Shown here in pieces: positions 25,517 through 35,013 of a stretch of DNA of 64,000 nucleotides (position 1 is its first letter; each line of letters begins with the position of its first letter). Both the position numbers and the translations under genes were made by a program. Source of the DNA: Ureibacillus xyleni (lineage in GTDB: Bacteria; Bacillota; Bacilli; Bacillales_A; Planococcaceae); NCBI RefSeq assembly GCF_900217795.1, contig NZ_OBMQ01000014.1:1-64000 (forward strand), given 5' to 3'. Under the pieces are notes generated by a model. The model did no database searches. It saw nothing but the letters and a program-made list of their open reading frames with translations, and was not told the DNA's origin.

Positions 25517-26753
25517 CAAAAGGGAACTCGATACAAAAAGACGTTCCTTTTCCTAATTCGCTTTGTACTTGGATTACTCCATTATGTTCTTCAACAATGG
25601 CTTTGGCAATTGAAAGCCCTAAACCCGAGCCGTCCCGTTTTCTTGCAATATCACTACGATAGAAACGATCGAAAATAAAAGGGAGGTCCTCTTTTGAAAT
25701 ACCCATTCCGGTATCTTCTACAAACATTTTAATTGCTGAATCTGTTCTTTTTAGTCTCATGGTAATAGAACCTTGTTGTGTGTATTGGGAAGCATTTTCT
25801 AATAAGATATATATCAGTTCATTGATACTTTTTGAGTCTCCTGTAAATTGAATATTCTTTTCAATTTCAGAGTGGAAAGTGACACTTTTGGATAACGTTC
25901 TTTCAAATTTCTCACTAATATTTTCAAGCATTTCAGAAAGGTGAATAGTTTCTCTTTTGATTTCTAAACGATTTTGATCATGACGTGCTAAAAAAAGGAG
26001 CTTCTCTAAAAGGTCTTTCATTATTTCAGCTTCTTCTTTTAAATCTGTAATTAACTCTTTACCAAATGGGCTTAAGTTTTCTATTTCATCTGCTTCTAAT
26101 ATATCAAGTGAACTATAGAAAATACTTAAAGGGGTACGTAACTCATGGGAAGCGTCTGAAACAAACTTTTTTTGCTTTTCAAAAGTTTGCTGGATCGGAA
26201 TCATTGCTTTTCCCGCCATAAAGTAACTAATTAAACCAAGAAGTACGGTAAAAACACAGATTAAGACGATAAATAGCCAAATCATTTTTTGGAAAAAGTG
26301 ATGTTGTGACGTCACCGTTTTGCCTAAAATAATATATCCTTCAAAGGAATTTTGCTGCCCTTTAATCGGCTTAGATAATAAAAGAAAATGATTACTATCC
26401 CATTCTAATCTCTTGACCAACTGTTTAGAAACATCCTCTGATTGAAAGAGGGATTCAACCTCTTTGTATAAACCTTTTACTGTTTCATCACCGTGAACAA
26501 ATGTATGGTCATGCGTATAAATATAATAAAAATATGTTTGATTTGGTTCATAATTAATTTTTTTTTCATGCTCGTCTAAGTGTTCAAAAAGATCATGCGC
26601 TTCTTCTGCATAATAGGTTTCAAGTTCGTCCAATTGCTGGTGTTCCATTAACTGAACCAGTGCAAAATAGAGAATAATGAGAAAGCCAATAAAGAATATA
26701 AAAAAGCAAATCGCATAAAAAGCGGATAATTTTTTTCGCGTCTGATTAAACAT
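25503..26753 (-). CDS. Sensor histidine kinase
   Basis: A 416-residue membrane kinase. Transmembrane segments lie near residues 12-33 and 158-182 and enclose an extracellular sensor of about 120 residues. The phospho-His is in SDASHELRTPLS (about 205), the N box in ELIYILLENASQY, and the G boxes in VEDTGMGIS and GSGLGLSIAKAI. The gene overlaps the response regulator by 8 bp and is translated after it. The signal is unknown; the convergent neighbour is the redox cluster. Confidence 0.93.
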   Translation of the reverse strand: MFNQTRKKLSAFYAICFFIFFIGFLIILYFALVQLMEHQQLDELETYYAEEAHDLFEHLDEHEKKINYEPNQTYFYYIYTHDHTFVHGDETVKGLYKEVESLFQSEDVSKQLVKRLEWDSNHFLLLSKPIKGQQNSFEGYIILGKTVTSQHHFFQKMIWLFIVLICVFTVLLGLISYFMAGKAMIPIQQTFEKQKKFVSDASHELRTPLSIFYSSLDILEADEIENLSPFGKELITDLKEEAEIMKDLLEKLLFLARHDQNRLEIKRETIHLSEMLENISEKFERTLSKSVTFHSEIEKNIQFTGDSKSINELIYILLENASQYTQQGSITMRLKRTDSAIKMFVEDTGMGISKEDLPFIFDRFYRSDIARKRDGSGLGLSIAKAIVEEHNGVIQVQSELGKGTSFCIEFPFEKKA

Positions 26754-27423
26754 GAGTTTCTCTCACTTTATAACCAATGCCTCTTACATTTTGGATGATC
26801 GACTTTTCTTTGCTATCATCGATTTTTTTTCGCACGAGTTTAACTAGTGCATCTAGGTTGTTATTCGTTGTATCGTGGTCATAACCCCAAACATGTGAGC
26901 AGATTTGTTCTCTCGTGAGGACGAGACCTTTGTTAATAAAAAGATATTCTAAAAACAAAAACTCATTTTTCGTTAATAAAATCTCTTCATTTCCACGAAA
27001 AAGCGTACGTGAGTCTACGTGAAGTTTTAAGTTTTTAACCCCAATCACTTGTTCAATTGGCTTCTCTCTTCTTCGTAAAATGGCACGTATTCTAGCTAAT
27101 AGTTCTTCCATCTTGAAAGGCTTCACTAAATAATCATCTGCCCCAGCATCTAGCCCTTGTACAATATCAGAACTATCATCTTTTGCCGTTAGCATTAAAA
27201 TACCACCTGAAAATCCACGTTTTCTTACTTCTTGACACACTTCAATGCCACTGTATTCCGGCATCATCCAATCTAAAATAAGAAGGTCGTATTCCTCAAA
27301 GACAGTATTATCTAAGGCATCTTGTCCGTTATCAACTGAATCCACTTGATGATACTCTTTTTGAATAATGTGGACGATGTTTTTTCGTAATCGATTGTCA
27401 TCTTCTGCAATTAAAATTTTCAA
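26746..27423 (-). CDS. OmpR-family response regulator
   Basis: A 225-residue regulator. The receiver domain has the acidic pair at 8-9, phospho-Asp51 in ILDWMMP and the conserved Lys in LVKPF. The C-terminal winged helix has the OmpR pattern (EFLFLEYLFINKGLVLTREQ and VRGIGYKVRE). It is the first gene of the two-component operon and pairs with the kinase just downstream. Confidence 0.94.
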   Translation of the reverse strand: MKILIAEDDNRLRKNIVHIIQKEYHQVDSVDNGQDALDNTVFEEYDLLILDWMMPEYSGIEVCQEVRKRGFSGGILMLTAKDDSSDIVQGLDAGADDYLVKPFKMEELLARIRAILRRREKPIEQVIGVKNLKLHVDSRTLFRGNEEILLTKNEFLFLEYLFINKGLVLTREQICSHVWGYDHDTTNNNLDALVKLVRKKIDDSKEKSIIQNVRGIGYKVRETHV

Positions 27424-27620
27424 AATGTTCCCACCTTAACATTATTTGATTCATTATAAAAAACAAAGATGAAAAAACACTGAAAAATTGCCATTTTTTA
27501 TTAGTATAATGGATAAACTAACCAACTCACAGGAAGAAAATTGAAATTTTTAGTACTATAATGAGTATTTCATGTTCAAGTAGATACTAAAAGGGAATTT
27601 GTAAGATGCGCGGCTCAATA

Positions 27621-27657
27621 GAAGAATCCATTTTGATGATTTTAAAGTGGATTCTTC
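27621..27657 (-). terminator. Hairpin downstream of the GNAT transcript
   Basis: Stem GAAGAATCCA / TGGATTCTTC with A/T extension and a loop. The minus strand lacks a strong T-run, so termination is only probable. Confidence 0.5.
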
Positions 27658-27664
27658 CGGGCTT

Positions 27665-27928
27665 TTATGAGAATAAAATATAAAGAAATACAGTGAATAA
27701 TGTAATCACAATAAGTAAAATATGAGCTATTCGAATACTTTTACTTTTTTTATATAAAATCGTACCAACGATGCTCGCAATCCCTAAAACGATAACGGCC
27801 CCTAACCTGGTAACTCCTCTTAGGTACATCACAATTCCATGAACGATACATAGAACGAAAGCAATTAGGCCAATTAATATGTGGTTTCTCCCTAAGAGCC
27901 TAGCAAGAAATAGATAAGATTTTTTTAT
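27665..27928 (-). CDS. Possible small membrane protein without a standard start codon
   Basis: The minus strand has an open frame of 87 codons just after the GNAT gene, preceded in frame by a TGA. It reads KKSYLFLARLLGRNHILIGL and continues with three hydrophobic segments and basic loops, like a real small membrane protein. The only codon at the expected start is ATA (27928-27926); there is no ATG, GTG or TTG near the N-terminus and no good ribosome site. Either a start codon has mutated or a rare start is used. The function is unknown. Confidence 0.4.
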   Translation of the reverse strand: MKKSYLFLARLLGRNHILIGLIAFVLCIVHGIVMYLRGVTRLGAVIVLGIASIVGTILYKKSKSIRIAHILLIVITLFTVFLYILFS

Positions 27929-27939
27929 TCAAGAATTTT

Positions 27940-28440
27940 TTAATTTGTCCCGACCAGAGTGCTTCTTCTTTCTAAGAATACATTATCTTTCCAAACTCCA
28001 TCCCTTTTTCCGATCTTTTCTCGAATACCAACCAATCTAAATCCATTTTTCATATGTAAATGGATACTTGCTTCATTTTCTTTAAAGATTTTTGCCTCGA
28101 GTGTCCAAAATCCGTGATGTTCTGATTTTTCTATTAAATTTTGAAGAAGTAATGTTCCAATGCCTTTACCCTTAGCTGCTGGATGAGTATAAATACTTAC
28201 TTCTCCTACGCCTGAATATACTTCTCTTGTTGAAACAGGTGTGAGCTTACACCACCCTAAAATAGTTGACCCTTCTTGTGCAACGAAAGAACATCCACGA
28301 TTTGCATTGCCTATCCATTTTTCAAAAGAGGAGGGGGCTTGTGTTTCAAATGTTGCGATTTTCGTTGCAATGCCTGCTTCATAAATAAATTTCACTTGGT
28401 CCCAATCATCTTTCGTAACTTGACGTATACCGATATCCAT
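27940..28440 (-). CDS. GNAT N-acetyltransferase, phosphinothricin/arsinothricin (ArsN1)-like
   Basis: A 166-residue acetyltransferase. IYEAGIATKIATFETQAP matches the substrate side of phosphinothricin/arsinothricin acetyltransferases. The acetyl-CoA loop is AAKGKGIGTLLLQNLIE, and the NGFRLVGIREKIGKRDGVW end is typical. An AGGATTATT-type ribosome site precedes the ATG. It is divergent from the MarR gene with the shared palindrome 28488-28506 between them. A detoxifying role, possibly toward an amino-acid antibiotic or arsenical, is inferred. Confidence 0.8.
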   Translation of the reverse strand: MDIGIRQVTKDDWDQVKFIYEAGIATKIATFETQAPSSFEKWIGNANRGCSFVAQEGSTILGWCKLTPVSTREVYSGVGEVSIYTHPAAKGKGIGTLLLQNLIEKSEHHGFWTLEAKIFKENEASIHLHMKNGFRLVGIREKIGKRDGVWKDNVFLERRSTLVGTN

Positions 28441-28487
28441 TGTAATAATCCTCCAATTGTGGAATTTAATTTTATTTTTGCATTAAG

Positions 28488-28506
28488 TACTTGCAAATTG
28501 CAAGTA
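28488..28506. promoter_or_regulatory. Operator palindrome 1 for the MarR regulator
   Basis: TACTTGCAAATTGCAAGTA is a perfect inverted repeat about a central A. It lies in the divergent GNAT/marR promoter. The same site recurs at 29017-29035. Confidence 0.75.
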
Positions 28507-28538
28507 AATTATTTATAAATATACTAAGAGGTGACAAG

Positions 28539-28985
28539 ATGGAAAACAAACGTGAGATCTTTCATGTACTAACGAGGAGATTTGGCTTACTAGATAAAAA
28601 CTGCTGTTCAGTAGGGAGCTTTGAAATTTCTACGATTCAAAGTCATATCCTTTATGAAATTGACAGACAACATGAGCCATCTATGCAGCAAATTGCCCAA
28701 ATCTTAACGATGGATATCACTACGTTTAGTAGACAAATTCAAACATTAGTTAACATGGATTTAGTAAAGAAAACTCCATCATCTCAGGATAAACGGGTCT
28801 CAATTTTGAGCCTTTCTGTACAAGGAAAATTTGTTGCTACAAGTATTGATCATGCAATGAATGTATATTTAGACGAGGTATTTTCCCATATGGACGAAAA
28901 TGAAAGAGAAATGGTGATTCGTTCGATTAAATTGTTAAACGAAGCAATGTCAAAATCCTCTGTTTGTTGTACACCGTTATATTAA
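28539..28985 (+). CDS. MarR-family regulator with cysteine pairs
   Basis: A 148-residue winged-helix regulator. The helix-turn-helix lies around MQQIAQILTMDITTFSRQIQ and the wing around KKTPSSQDKRVSILSLS. Two adjacent cysteine pairs stand out, Cys22-Cys23 (KNCCSVGS) and Cys143-Cys144 near the end (SSVCCTPLY). Such thiols could sense metalloids, electrophiles or oxidants. ATG 28539 follows AAGAGGTG. Identical operators before its own promoter and before the flavoprotein gene suggest autoregulation and control of all three genes. Confidence 0.85.
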   Translation: MENKREIFHVLTRRFGLLDKNCCSVGSFEISTIQSHILYEIDRQHEPSMQQIAQILTMDITTFSRQIQTLVNMDLVKKTPSSQDKRVSILSLSVQGKFVATSIDHAMNVYLDEVFSHMDENEREMVIRSIKLLNEAMSKSSVCCTPLY

Positions 28986-29010
28986 GCAAGAGAATTCTTG
29001 CTTTTATTTT
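28984..29010 (+). terminator. Terminator after the MarR gene
   Basis: Stem AAGCAAGA / TCTTGCTT with a four-base loop and a T-rich tail. It ends the marR transcript just before the second operator. Confidence 0.75.
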
Positions 29011-29016
29011 AATGAA

Positions 29017-29035
29017 TACTTGCAATTTGCAAGTA
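29017..29035. promoter_or_regulatory. Operator palindrome 2, upstream of the flavoprotein gene
   Basis: TACTTGCAATTTGCAAGTA differs from operator 1 only at the central base. It lies 28 bp before the flavoprotein start, at promoter distance. Confidence 0.75.
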
Positions 29036-29062
29036 AATAATTTTAAATTGGAGGACTTTATT

Positions 29063-30343
29063 ATGGAGAAATATGCAAATGAATTACCGATTGCTATTAT
29101 TGGGGCAGGACCAGTTGGATTAGCTGCTGCAGCGCATTTAGTTAACTGTGGACAAAAATTTATTCTATTAGAATCAGGTGTGCGGGTTGGAAGTAATATT
29201 CTAGAATGGGGACACGTACGTTTGTTCTCACCGTGGCAATATAATATTGATAAAGTAGCGAAAAAACTATTAGAACAAACTGGATGGATAGCACCAGCAG
29301 CAGAAACTCTTCCGACAGGTAAAGAGGTAGTTGAATTGTATTTAGAACCATTAGCAAAGTTACCACAGATAAAAGAACATCTGTTGTTAGAATCAAAAGT
29401 TGTATCAATCAGCAAAAAGGGATTAGATAAGATGAAAAATGCGGGAAGGGATGATGCAGCTTTTGTTTTATACATTGAACAACAAGGTTTAACAAAAAGA
29501 ATGGAAGCAAAAGCAGTTATTGATGCAACAGGAACATGGTCACATCCTAACCCTATTAATGCCGATAATATTTGGACGTCAGAAGAACGGAATTTACAAA
29601 AACATATCTTCTATGGCATTCCTGATATTGGAGGTAGTCAACGAGAAAGATATACCGGAAAAAGAGTAGCTGTAGTTGGGGGAGGACATTCAGCAATTAA
29701 TACAATCATAGAGCTTTCCCAATTAGAAAATGAAGTTGAGGTTTATTGGGTGATGAGAAAGAATAAAGTTGAAGATGCTTATGGTGGTGAGGAAAAGGAT
29801 GCGCTTGAAGCGAGAGGGGAATTAGGTAGAAAAATTCACCAATTGGTAGATGATGGTAAGGTAAAAGTTTTGACACCATTTAAAATTCACCAATTAAGTT
29901 ATACGAATGAAGGCATTGAGTTGATAGGGGAAAATAGGGAAGGTGAATTTAAACTCTCTGGCATTGATGAAATCATTACAAACACCGGAAGTAGACCTGA
30001 CTTTTCTTTTCTACGTGAAATTCGGTTAAGTATCGATCCAGCAACTGAAAGCGTAGAAGCTTTATCACCACTAATAGACCCGAACCTTCATAGTTGTGGA
30101 ACAGTACGTCCTCATGGTGAAGAAATATTAAGACAGCCTGAGAAAAACTTCTACATCGTTGGCATGAAGAGCTATGGCAGAGCACCAACTTTCTTAATGG
30201 CAACAGGTTATGAACAAGTCCGTTCGATTGTTGCTTTTTTAGTGGGCGATATCGAATCATCCAAAAAAGTAGAACTACAATTACCAGAAACGGGTGTTTG
30301 CAGTATTAACTTAATTTCAAAAACATCATCTTGTTGCGGATAA
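29063..30343 (+). CDS. FAD/NAD(P)-binding flavoprotein oxidoreductase
   Basis: A 426-residue two-dinucleotide-binding enzyme. The FAD fold begins IIGAGPVGLAAAAHL, the NAD(P) fold is VAVVGGGHSAINTI at about residue 190, and an ATG motif (DATGTW) is present. The C-terminus carries Cys413 and the vicinal pair Cys424-Cys425 before the last Gly, similar to thiol tails that relay electrons or hold metalloids. The start at 29063 has GGAGGAC upstream. Under the same operator as the MarR and GNAT genes. An arsenical- or thiol-related substrate is inference. Confidence 0.75.
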   Translation: MEKYANELPIAIIGAGPVGLAAAAHLVNCGQKFILLESGVRVGSNILEWGHVRLFSPWQYNIDKVAKKLLEQTGWIAPAAETLPTGKEVVELYLEPLAKLPQIKEHLLLESKVVSISKKGLDKMKNAGRDDAAFVLYIEQQGLTKRMEAKAVIDATGTWSHPNPINADNIWTSEERNLQKHIFYGIPDIGGSQRERYTGKRVAVVGGGHSAINTIIELSQLENEVEVYWVMRKNKVEDAYGGEEKDALEARGELGRKIHQLVDDGKVKVLTPFKIHQLSYTNEGIELIGENREGEFKLSGIDEIITNTGSRPDFSFLREIRLSIDPATESVEALSPLIDPNLHSCGTVRPHGEEILRQPEKNFYIVGMKSYGRAPTFLMATGYEQVRSIVAFLVGDIESSKKVELQLPETGVCSINLISKTSSCCG

Positions 30344-30344
30344 T

Positions 30345-30376
30345 AAGTCACTGGATTTTTTCAGTGGCTTCTTTTG
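30345..30376 (+). terminator. Terminator after the flavoprotein gene
   Basis: Stem AAGTCACTG / CAGTGGCTT (one G-U pair) with a CTTTT tail. Confidence 0.7.
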
Positions 30377-30424
30377 TTCGTTCTTGAAAATAGGAACGTT
30401 TGTTTGTATAATTAATTTATCTAG

Positions 30425-31603
<1,179 letters not shown>

Positions 31604-32301
31604 TGGAACCTTTTTTCTTTTTTAAAAATTCTAGTTTACATAATATATCTTATGCGAAGTTAAATCTCGTTTCAAAAGTATACTTATAATAGTGAGACAA
31701 AACCTATTTTTTTGCAAAGTCCTAACTTTTTTCATTACGTTTCTTATGCAGATAATTTAAATTTTAAATTGTCTACCATGTTTATTTAATATTTTTTAAT
31801 TCATACAACCGATCCACATTACAACCCAAATCTAATTGCACGTCTTAAATAACACTTTTTCTTCTATAAATTGATGAAAATTTTCCCGTCAACTAAAAAA
31901 TTTTAAATTTTCTTTAATATCAAAAAATTATCCTTACCCTTTGTACTATAACAACTATTTCGTAGGACTAAATATTATTGGCGTATATCATTCTAAACAA
32001 TCGAGACATTATATTTCTAAAAGTTGTTTTAGATTTTCTACTTTAAGTATTTTATTTGTTAATGTTATTTTAATAGTGTAATAATTGGGGTAAATTCCCT
32101 TCTGTTTTATGTAGTTTTTTTCTCCTTAAACCTTGATAATTCTAGGCTTTCCACAAATTTGGAAATCTGTTGTCAAGGGATTTATTTGGAAAAATAGTAT
32201 TGAATTATATAATACTGTCCACTACAATATGGATTAATGACGGGGGTGGAAAAGAAATAAAACGCCTAAAGTAGAATAATAATTCATAAGGGGGAAATTT
32301 T
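31604..32301. other. AT-rich 700-bp gap before the first symporter operon
   Basis: No coding frame is convincing on either strand. A hairpin near 31590-31617 may end the endonuclease gene. A TATAAT at 32208-32213 with a weak TTTGGA 17 bp upstream is a possible promoter for the DUF485 gene. Nothing else recognisable is seen. Confidence 0.4.
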
Positions 32302-32679
32302 ATGGCAAACGTAGGAACGTTAAACAAACCCGTAGAAAAAGAAGTAAAACCAGTAGTAAATAATGTTAAATTTAAGGAAATTAACTACAAGAAGATTGAT
32401 CAAATGGAATCATTCAATAGTTTTGTTAAGAAGAAGAATACCTTTTTATTCGGTGTTACAGCTGCTTTCTTATCACTTTATATCCTATTACCAATCTTAG
32501 CGTTCACACCTGTATTACAACAGAAGTGGATCGGTAACATTACAGGTGTATGGGTATATGCAGCTGCCCTATTCGTAATGACAGTTATGTTATGTATGCT
32601 TTACACAAAAATGGCACCGAAGTTCGATAAGATCGCAGCAGAAGTGTTAGCTGAATATGAAAGAGACGGTGGCAGGTAA
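32302..32679 (+). CDS. DUF485 membrane protein, copy 1
   Basis: A 125-residue protein with two transmembrane helices (about 48-70 and 84-105), the DUF485 (YjcH/YwcB-like) layout. Its cytoplasmic N-terminus is longer than in copy 2. DUF485 proteins are encoded directly before ActP-type acetate symporters and probably assist them. AGGGGG precedes ATG 32302. Its stop overlaps the next start by one base (TAATG). Confidence 0.88.
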   Translation: MANVGTLNKPVEKEVKPVVNNVKFKEINYKKIDQMESFNSFVKKKNTFLFGVTAAFLSLYILLPILAFTPVLQQKWIGNITGVWVYAAALFVMTVMLCMLYTKMAPKFDKIAAEVLAEYERDGGR

Positions 32680-34232
32680 TGAATTTAGTAACAATTGGAT
32701 TTTTCTTAGGAATTGTTGGATTAACATTAATCGTTACATATATTGCTGCAAAAAGAACTTCTTCTGCAAGTGACTTTTATACAGCGGGTGGCGGACTTAA
32801 AGGATGGCAGAATGGATTTGCAATTGCTGGGGATTATTTATCAGCAGCAGCGTTTTTAGGGGTTTCAGGAGCGATTGCCTTAACAGGATTTGATGGTTTC
32901 TTCTTCTCTGTTGGGTATGTAGTAGCAAACTTAGTTCTTCTATATGTTATTGCTGAACCAATGAGAAATTTAGGACGTTATACATTAGCAGATATGTTAA
33001 CTGCTCGTTTTAATGAAAAGCGAATTCGCGGAGTTGCTGCAACAGGTACAATTATTATTGTTATCCTATATATGATTGCTCAATTAGTTGGAGCAGGTGC
33101 ACTTATTAAATTATTATTTGGTATCGAATATTGGATGGCTGTATTAATAGTTGGTGTAATGATGACGACATACGTATTATTCGGTGGTATGACGGCAACA
33201 TCATGGGTACAAATTATCAAAGCTGGATTATTATTATTTGGTACTACCCTTCTTGCCTTTTTAGTTTTCTCGAAATTTGATTTTAGCTTAATTAAAATGT
33301 TTGATACAATTTCAACTCAGCATGGCGATCAGTTTTTAGTGCCAGGAATGAAATATACATCTTCAATTGATTCTGTTTCTATGATGATGGCCCTTGTATT
33401 AGGAACATCAGGTTTACCACATATTTTAATGCGATTCTTTACTGTTAAAGATGCGAAAACAGCTCGTTCTTCTATTTCTTGGACGACTTGGATTACTGCA
33501 ATCTTCTTCTCTTTAACAATTTTCCTTGGTTTTGGAGCAATGCATTTTGTAGGAATCGATGCAATTAAATTAGAAAATGCTGCGGGTAATACTGCTGCCC
33601 CACTTTTAGCTGAATTTTTAGGTGGGAATATTCTTTTATCATTTATTGCAGCAGTTGCTTTTGCTACGATTTTAGCGGTAGTATCTGGTTTAGTTTTAAC
33701 AGGAGCTTCAGCAATTTCGCATGATATTTATGGAGAAATTTTAAAAGATGGTAAGTTAACAGAAAAACAACAAGTAATTGCTGCTCGTATTGGCTCTATT
33801 TCAATTGCTTGTGTATCAATTGTTTTAGCATTATTTGCGCAAAGTCTAAATGTTTCATTTTTAGTTTCTTTTGCATTCTGTATTGGTGCATCTGCGAACT
33901 TACCTGTAATCCTTTACACAATCTATTGGAAAAAGTTCAATTCTAATGGTGCCGTAGCTGCGATTGTTACTGGATTAGTTTCTTGTTTAGTGTTAGGTGC
34001 TATGGGTCCAAATGTTTGGAATCCAGTTGAAGGTGCAGCAATTTTAGTTGGTGAGCCATTATTAAAATTATCTGTTCCTGCTATTATTACAATTCCTTTA
34101 GGATTCCTTGCAGGTTACTTAGGTACGGTTCTAACTCAACACAAAGTAGAAGCAAAAAAATCTAAAGAAATCTATCAAGAGATCCGTGTTAAAGCGAACA
34201 CTGGGGTTTCTGTTTCAGATGTTTCCCATTAA
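32679..34232 (+). CDS. Sodium:solute (acetate) symporter, copy 1
   Basis: A 517-residue transporter of the SSS family with about 13 membrane helices. SDFYTAGGGLKGWQNGFAIA near the start and GTSGLPHILMRFFTVKDA in the middle are the ActP/YwcA signatures, so the substrate is likely acetate or another short-chain carboxylate. Translation is coupled with the DUF485 gene. A near paralogue with its own DUF485 follows at 35010. Confidence 0.93.
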   Translation: MNLVTIGFFLGIVGLTLIVTYIAAKRTSSASDFYTAGGGLKGWQNGFAIAGDYLSAAAFLGVSGAIALTGFDGFFFSVGYVVANLVLLYVIAEPMRNLGRYTLADMLTARFNEKRIRGVAATGTIIIVILYMIAQLVGAGALIKLLFGIEYWMAVLIVGVMMTTYVLFGGMTATSWVQIIKAGLLLFGTTLLAFLVFSKFDFSLIKMFDTISTQHGDQFLVPGMKYTSSIDSVSMMMALVLGTSGLPHILMRFFTVKDAKTARSSISWTTWITAIFFSLTIFLGFGAMHFVGIDAIKLENAAGNTAAPLLAEFLGGNILLSFIAAVAFATILAVVSGLVLTGASAISHDIYGEILKDGKLTEKQQVIAARIGSISIACVSIVLALFAQSLNVSFLVSFAFCIGASANLPVILYTIYWKKFNSNGAVAAIVTGLVSCLVLGAMGPNVWNPVEGAAILVGEPLLKLSVPAIITIPLGFLAGYLGTVLTQHKVEAKKSKEIYQEIRVKANTGVSVSDVSH

Positions 34233-34258
34233 TTAATAGAATATTAATAGTTTTGAAG

Positions 34259-34292
34259 AGAAGTCTAATTAGTTTTTAGACTTCTTTTTTTT
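34259..34292 (+). terminator. Terminator of symporter operon 1
   Basis: Stem AGAAGTCTAA / TTAGACTTCT with a T8 tail. Confidence 0.85.
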
Positions 34293-34582
34293 ATAAAAAT
34301 TATTATTTTAGACTTTCTATAATACTTTTAATTACTTTCATAATTTTATATTCACCATTTTAATTGTGGTAATGATTAACTTTTTTTACTTATCGAAAAA
34401 TACTATTTTTTCTCTCTAATTCATATAAATCATTTGTCAAGGGTCCAAAAAATGGCTCTAAATCAACGTTCGTAGGTACATGTCATTATATTTCATTCGT
34501 TATTTTTCTATAACCTGTTTTAAATTTTCTCGTAAAATTCAAAAATTATAGAATTTTTTTTAGATAATTTTATAAAAAACTA

Positions 34583-34611
34583 TTGCAATTTTGTGAACGA
34601 TTAAATAGAAT
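34583..34611 (+). promoter_or_regulatory. SigA-type promoter of symporter operon 2
   Basis: TTGCAA, a 17-base spacer and TAGAAT, 76 bp before the DUF485 start. This is the best match in the 450-bp gap, which otherwise holds AT-rich sequence without genes. Confidence 0.6.
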
Positions 34612-34686
34612 GAAAATTGTAAAATCTATTAAATAGAATTTTACGAACACGAAGCAGGAAAATTAAACAAAAACGGGGGTATGTTT

Positions 34687-35013
34687 ATGGCGAATAATCA
34701 AAAAGTAAATATTGATTATGACAAAATCGCTGAAATGGAATCGTTCAAAAAACTGACGAAAAAGAAAAATTCCTTTTTATGGACGATGACAGTGATCTTT
34801 CTTGCCGCGTATATGTTATTACCAGTATTAACATCTTATACGCAAATTCTACACCAAAAAGCTGTTGGGGAAATCACATTTGTTTGGTTCTACGCTGCAG
34901 GACTATTCATCATGACTTGGGGACTTGCTCACCTTTATGTTGGAAAAGCTAACTCTTACGATAAAGATGCAAAAGCGATTATCGAAGAGTACGAAAGAGG
35001 TGTTGGCAAATGA
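34687..35013 (+). CDS. DUF485 membrane protein, copy 2
   Basis: A 108-residue two-helix protein similar to copy 1 from the shared MESF(K/N)xxxKKKN(S/T)F motif onward. ATG 34687 is preferred because GGGGG then lies seven bases upstream; ATG 34681 would be too close. It overlaps the symporter start by four bases (ATGA). Codon choice is more uniform than in copy 1, suggesting higher expression. Confidence 0.87.
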   Translation: MANNQKVNIDYDKIAEMESFKKLTKKKNSFLWTMTVIFLAAYMLLPVLTSYTQILHQKAVGEITFVWFYAAGLFIMTWGLAHLYVGKANSYDKDAKAIIEEYERGVGK

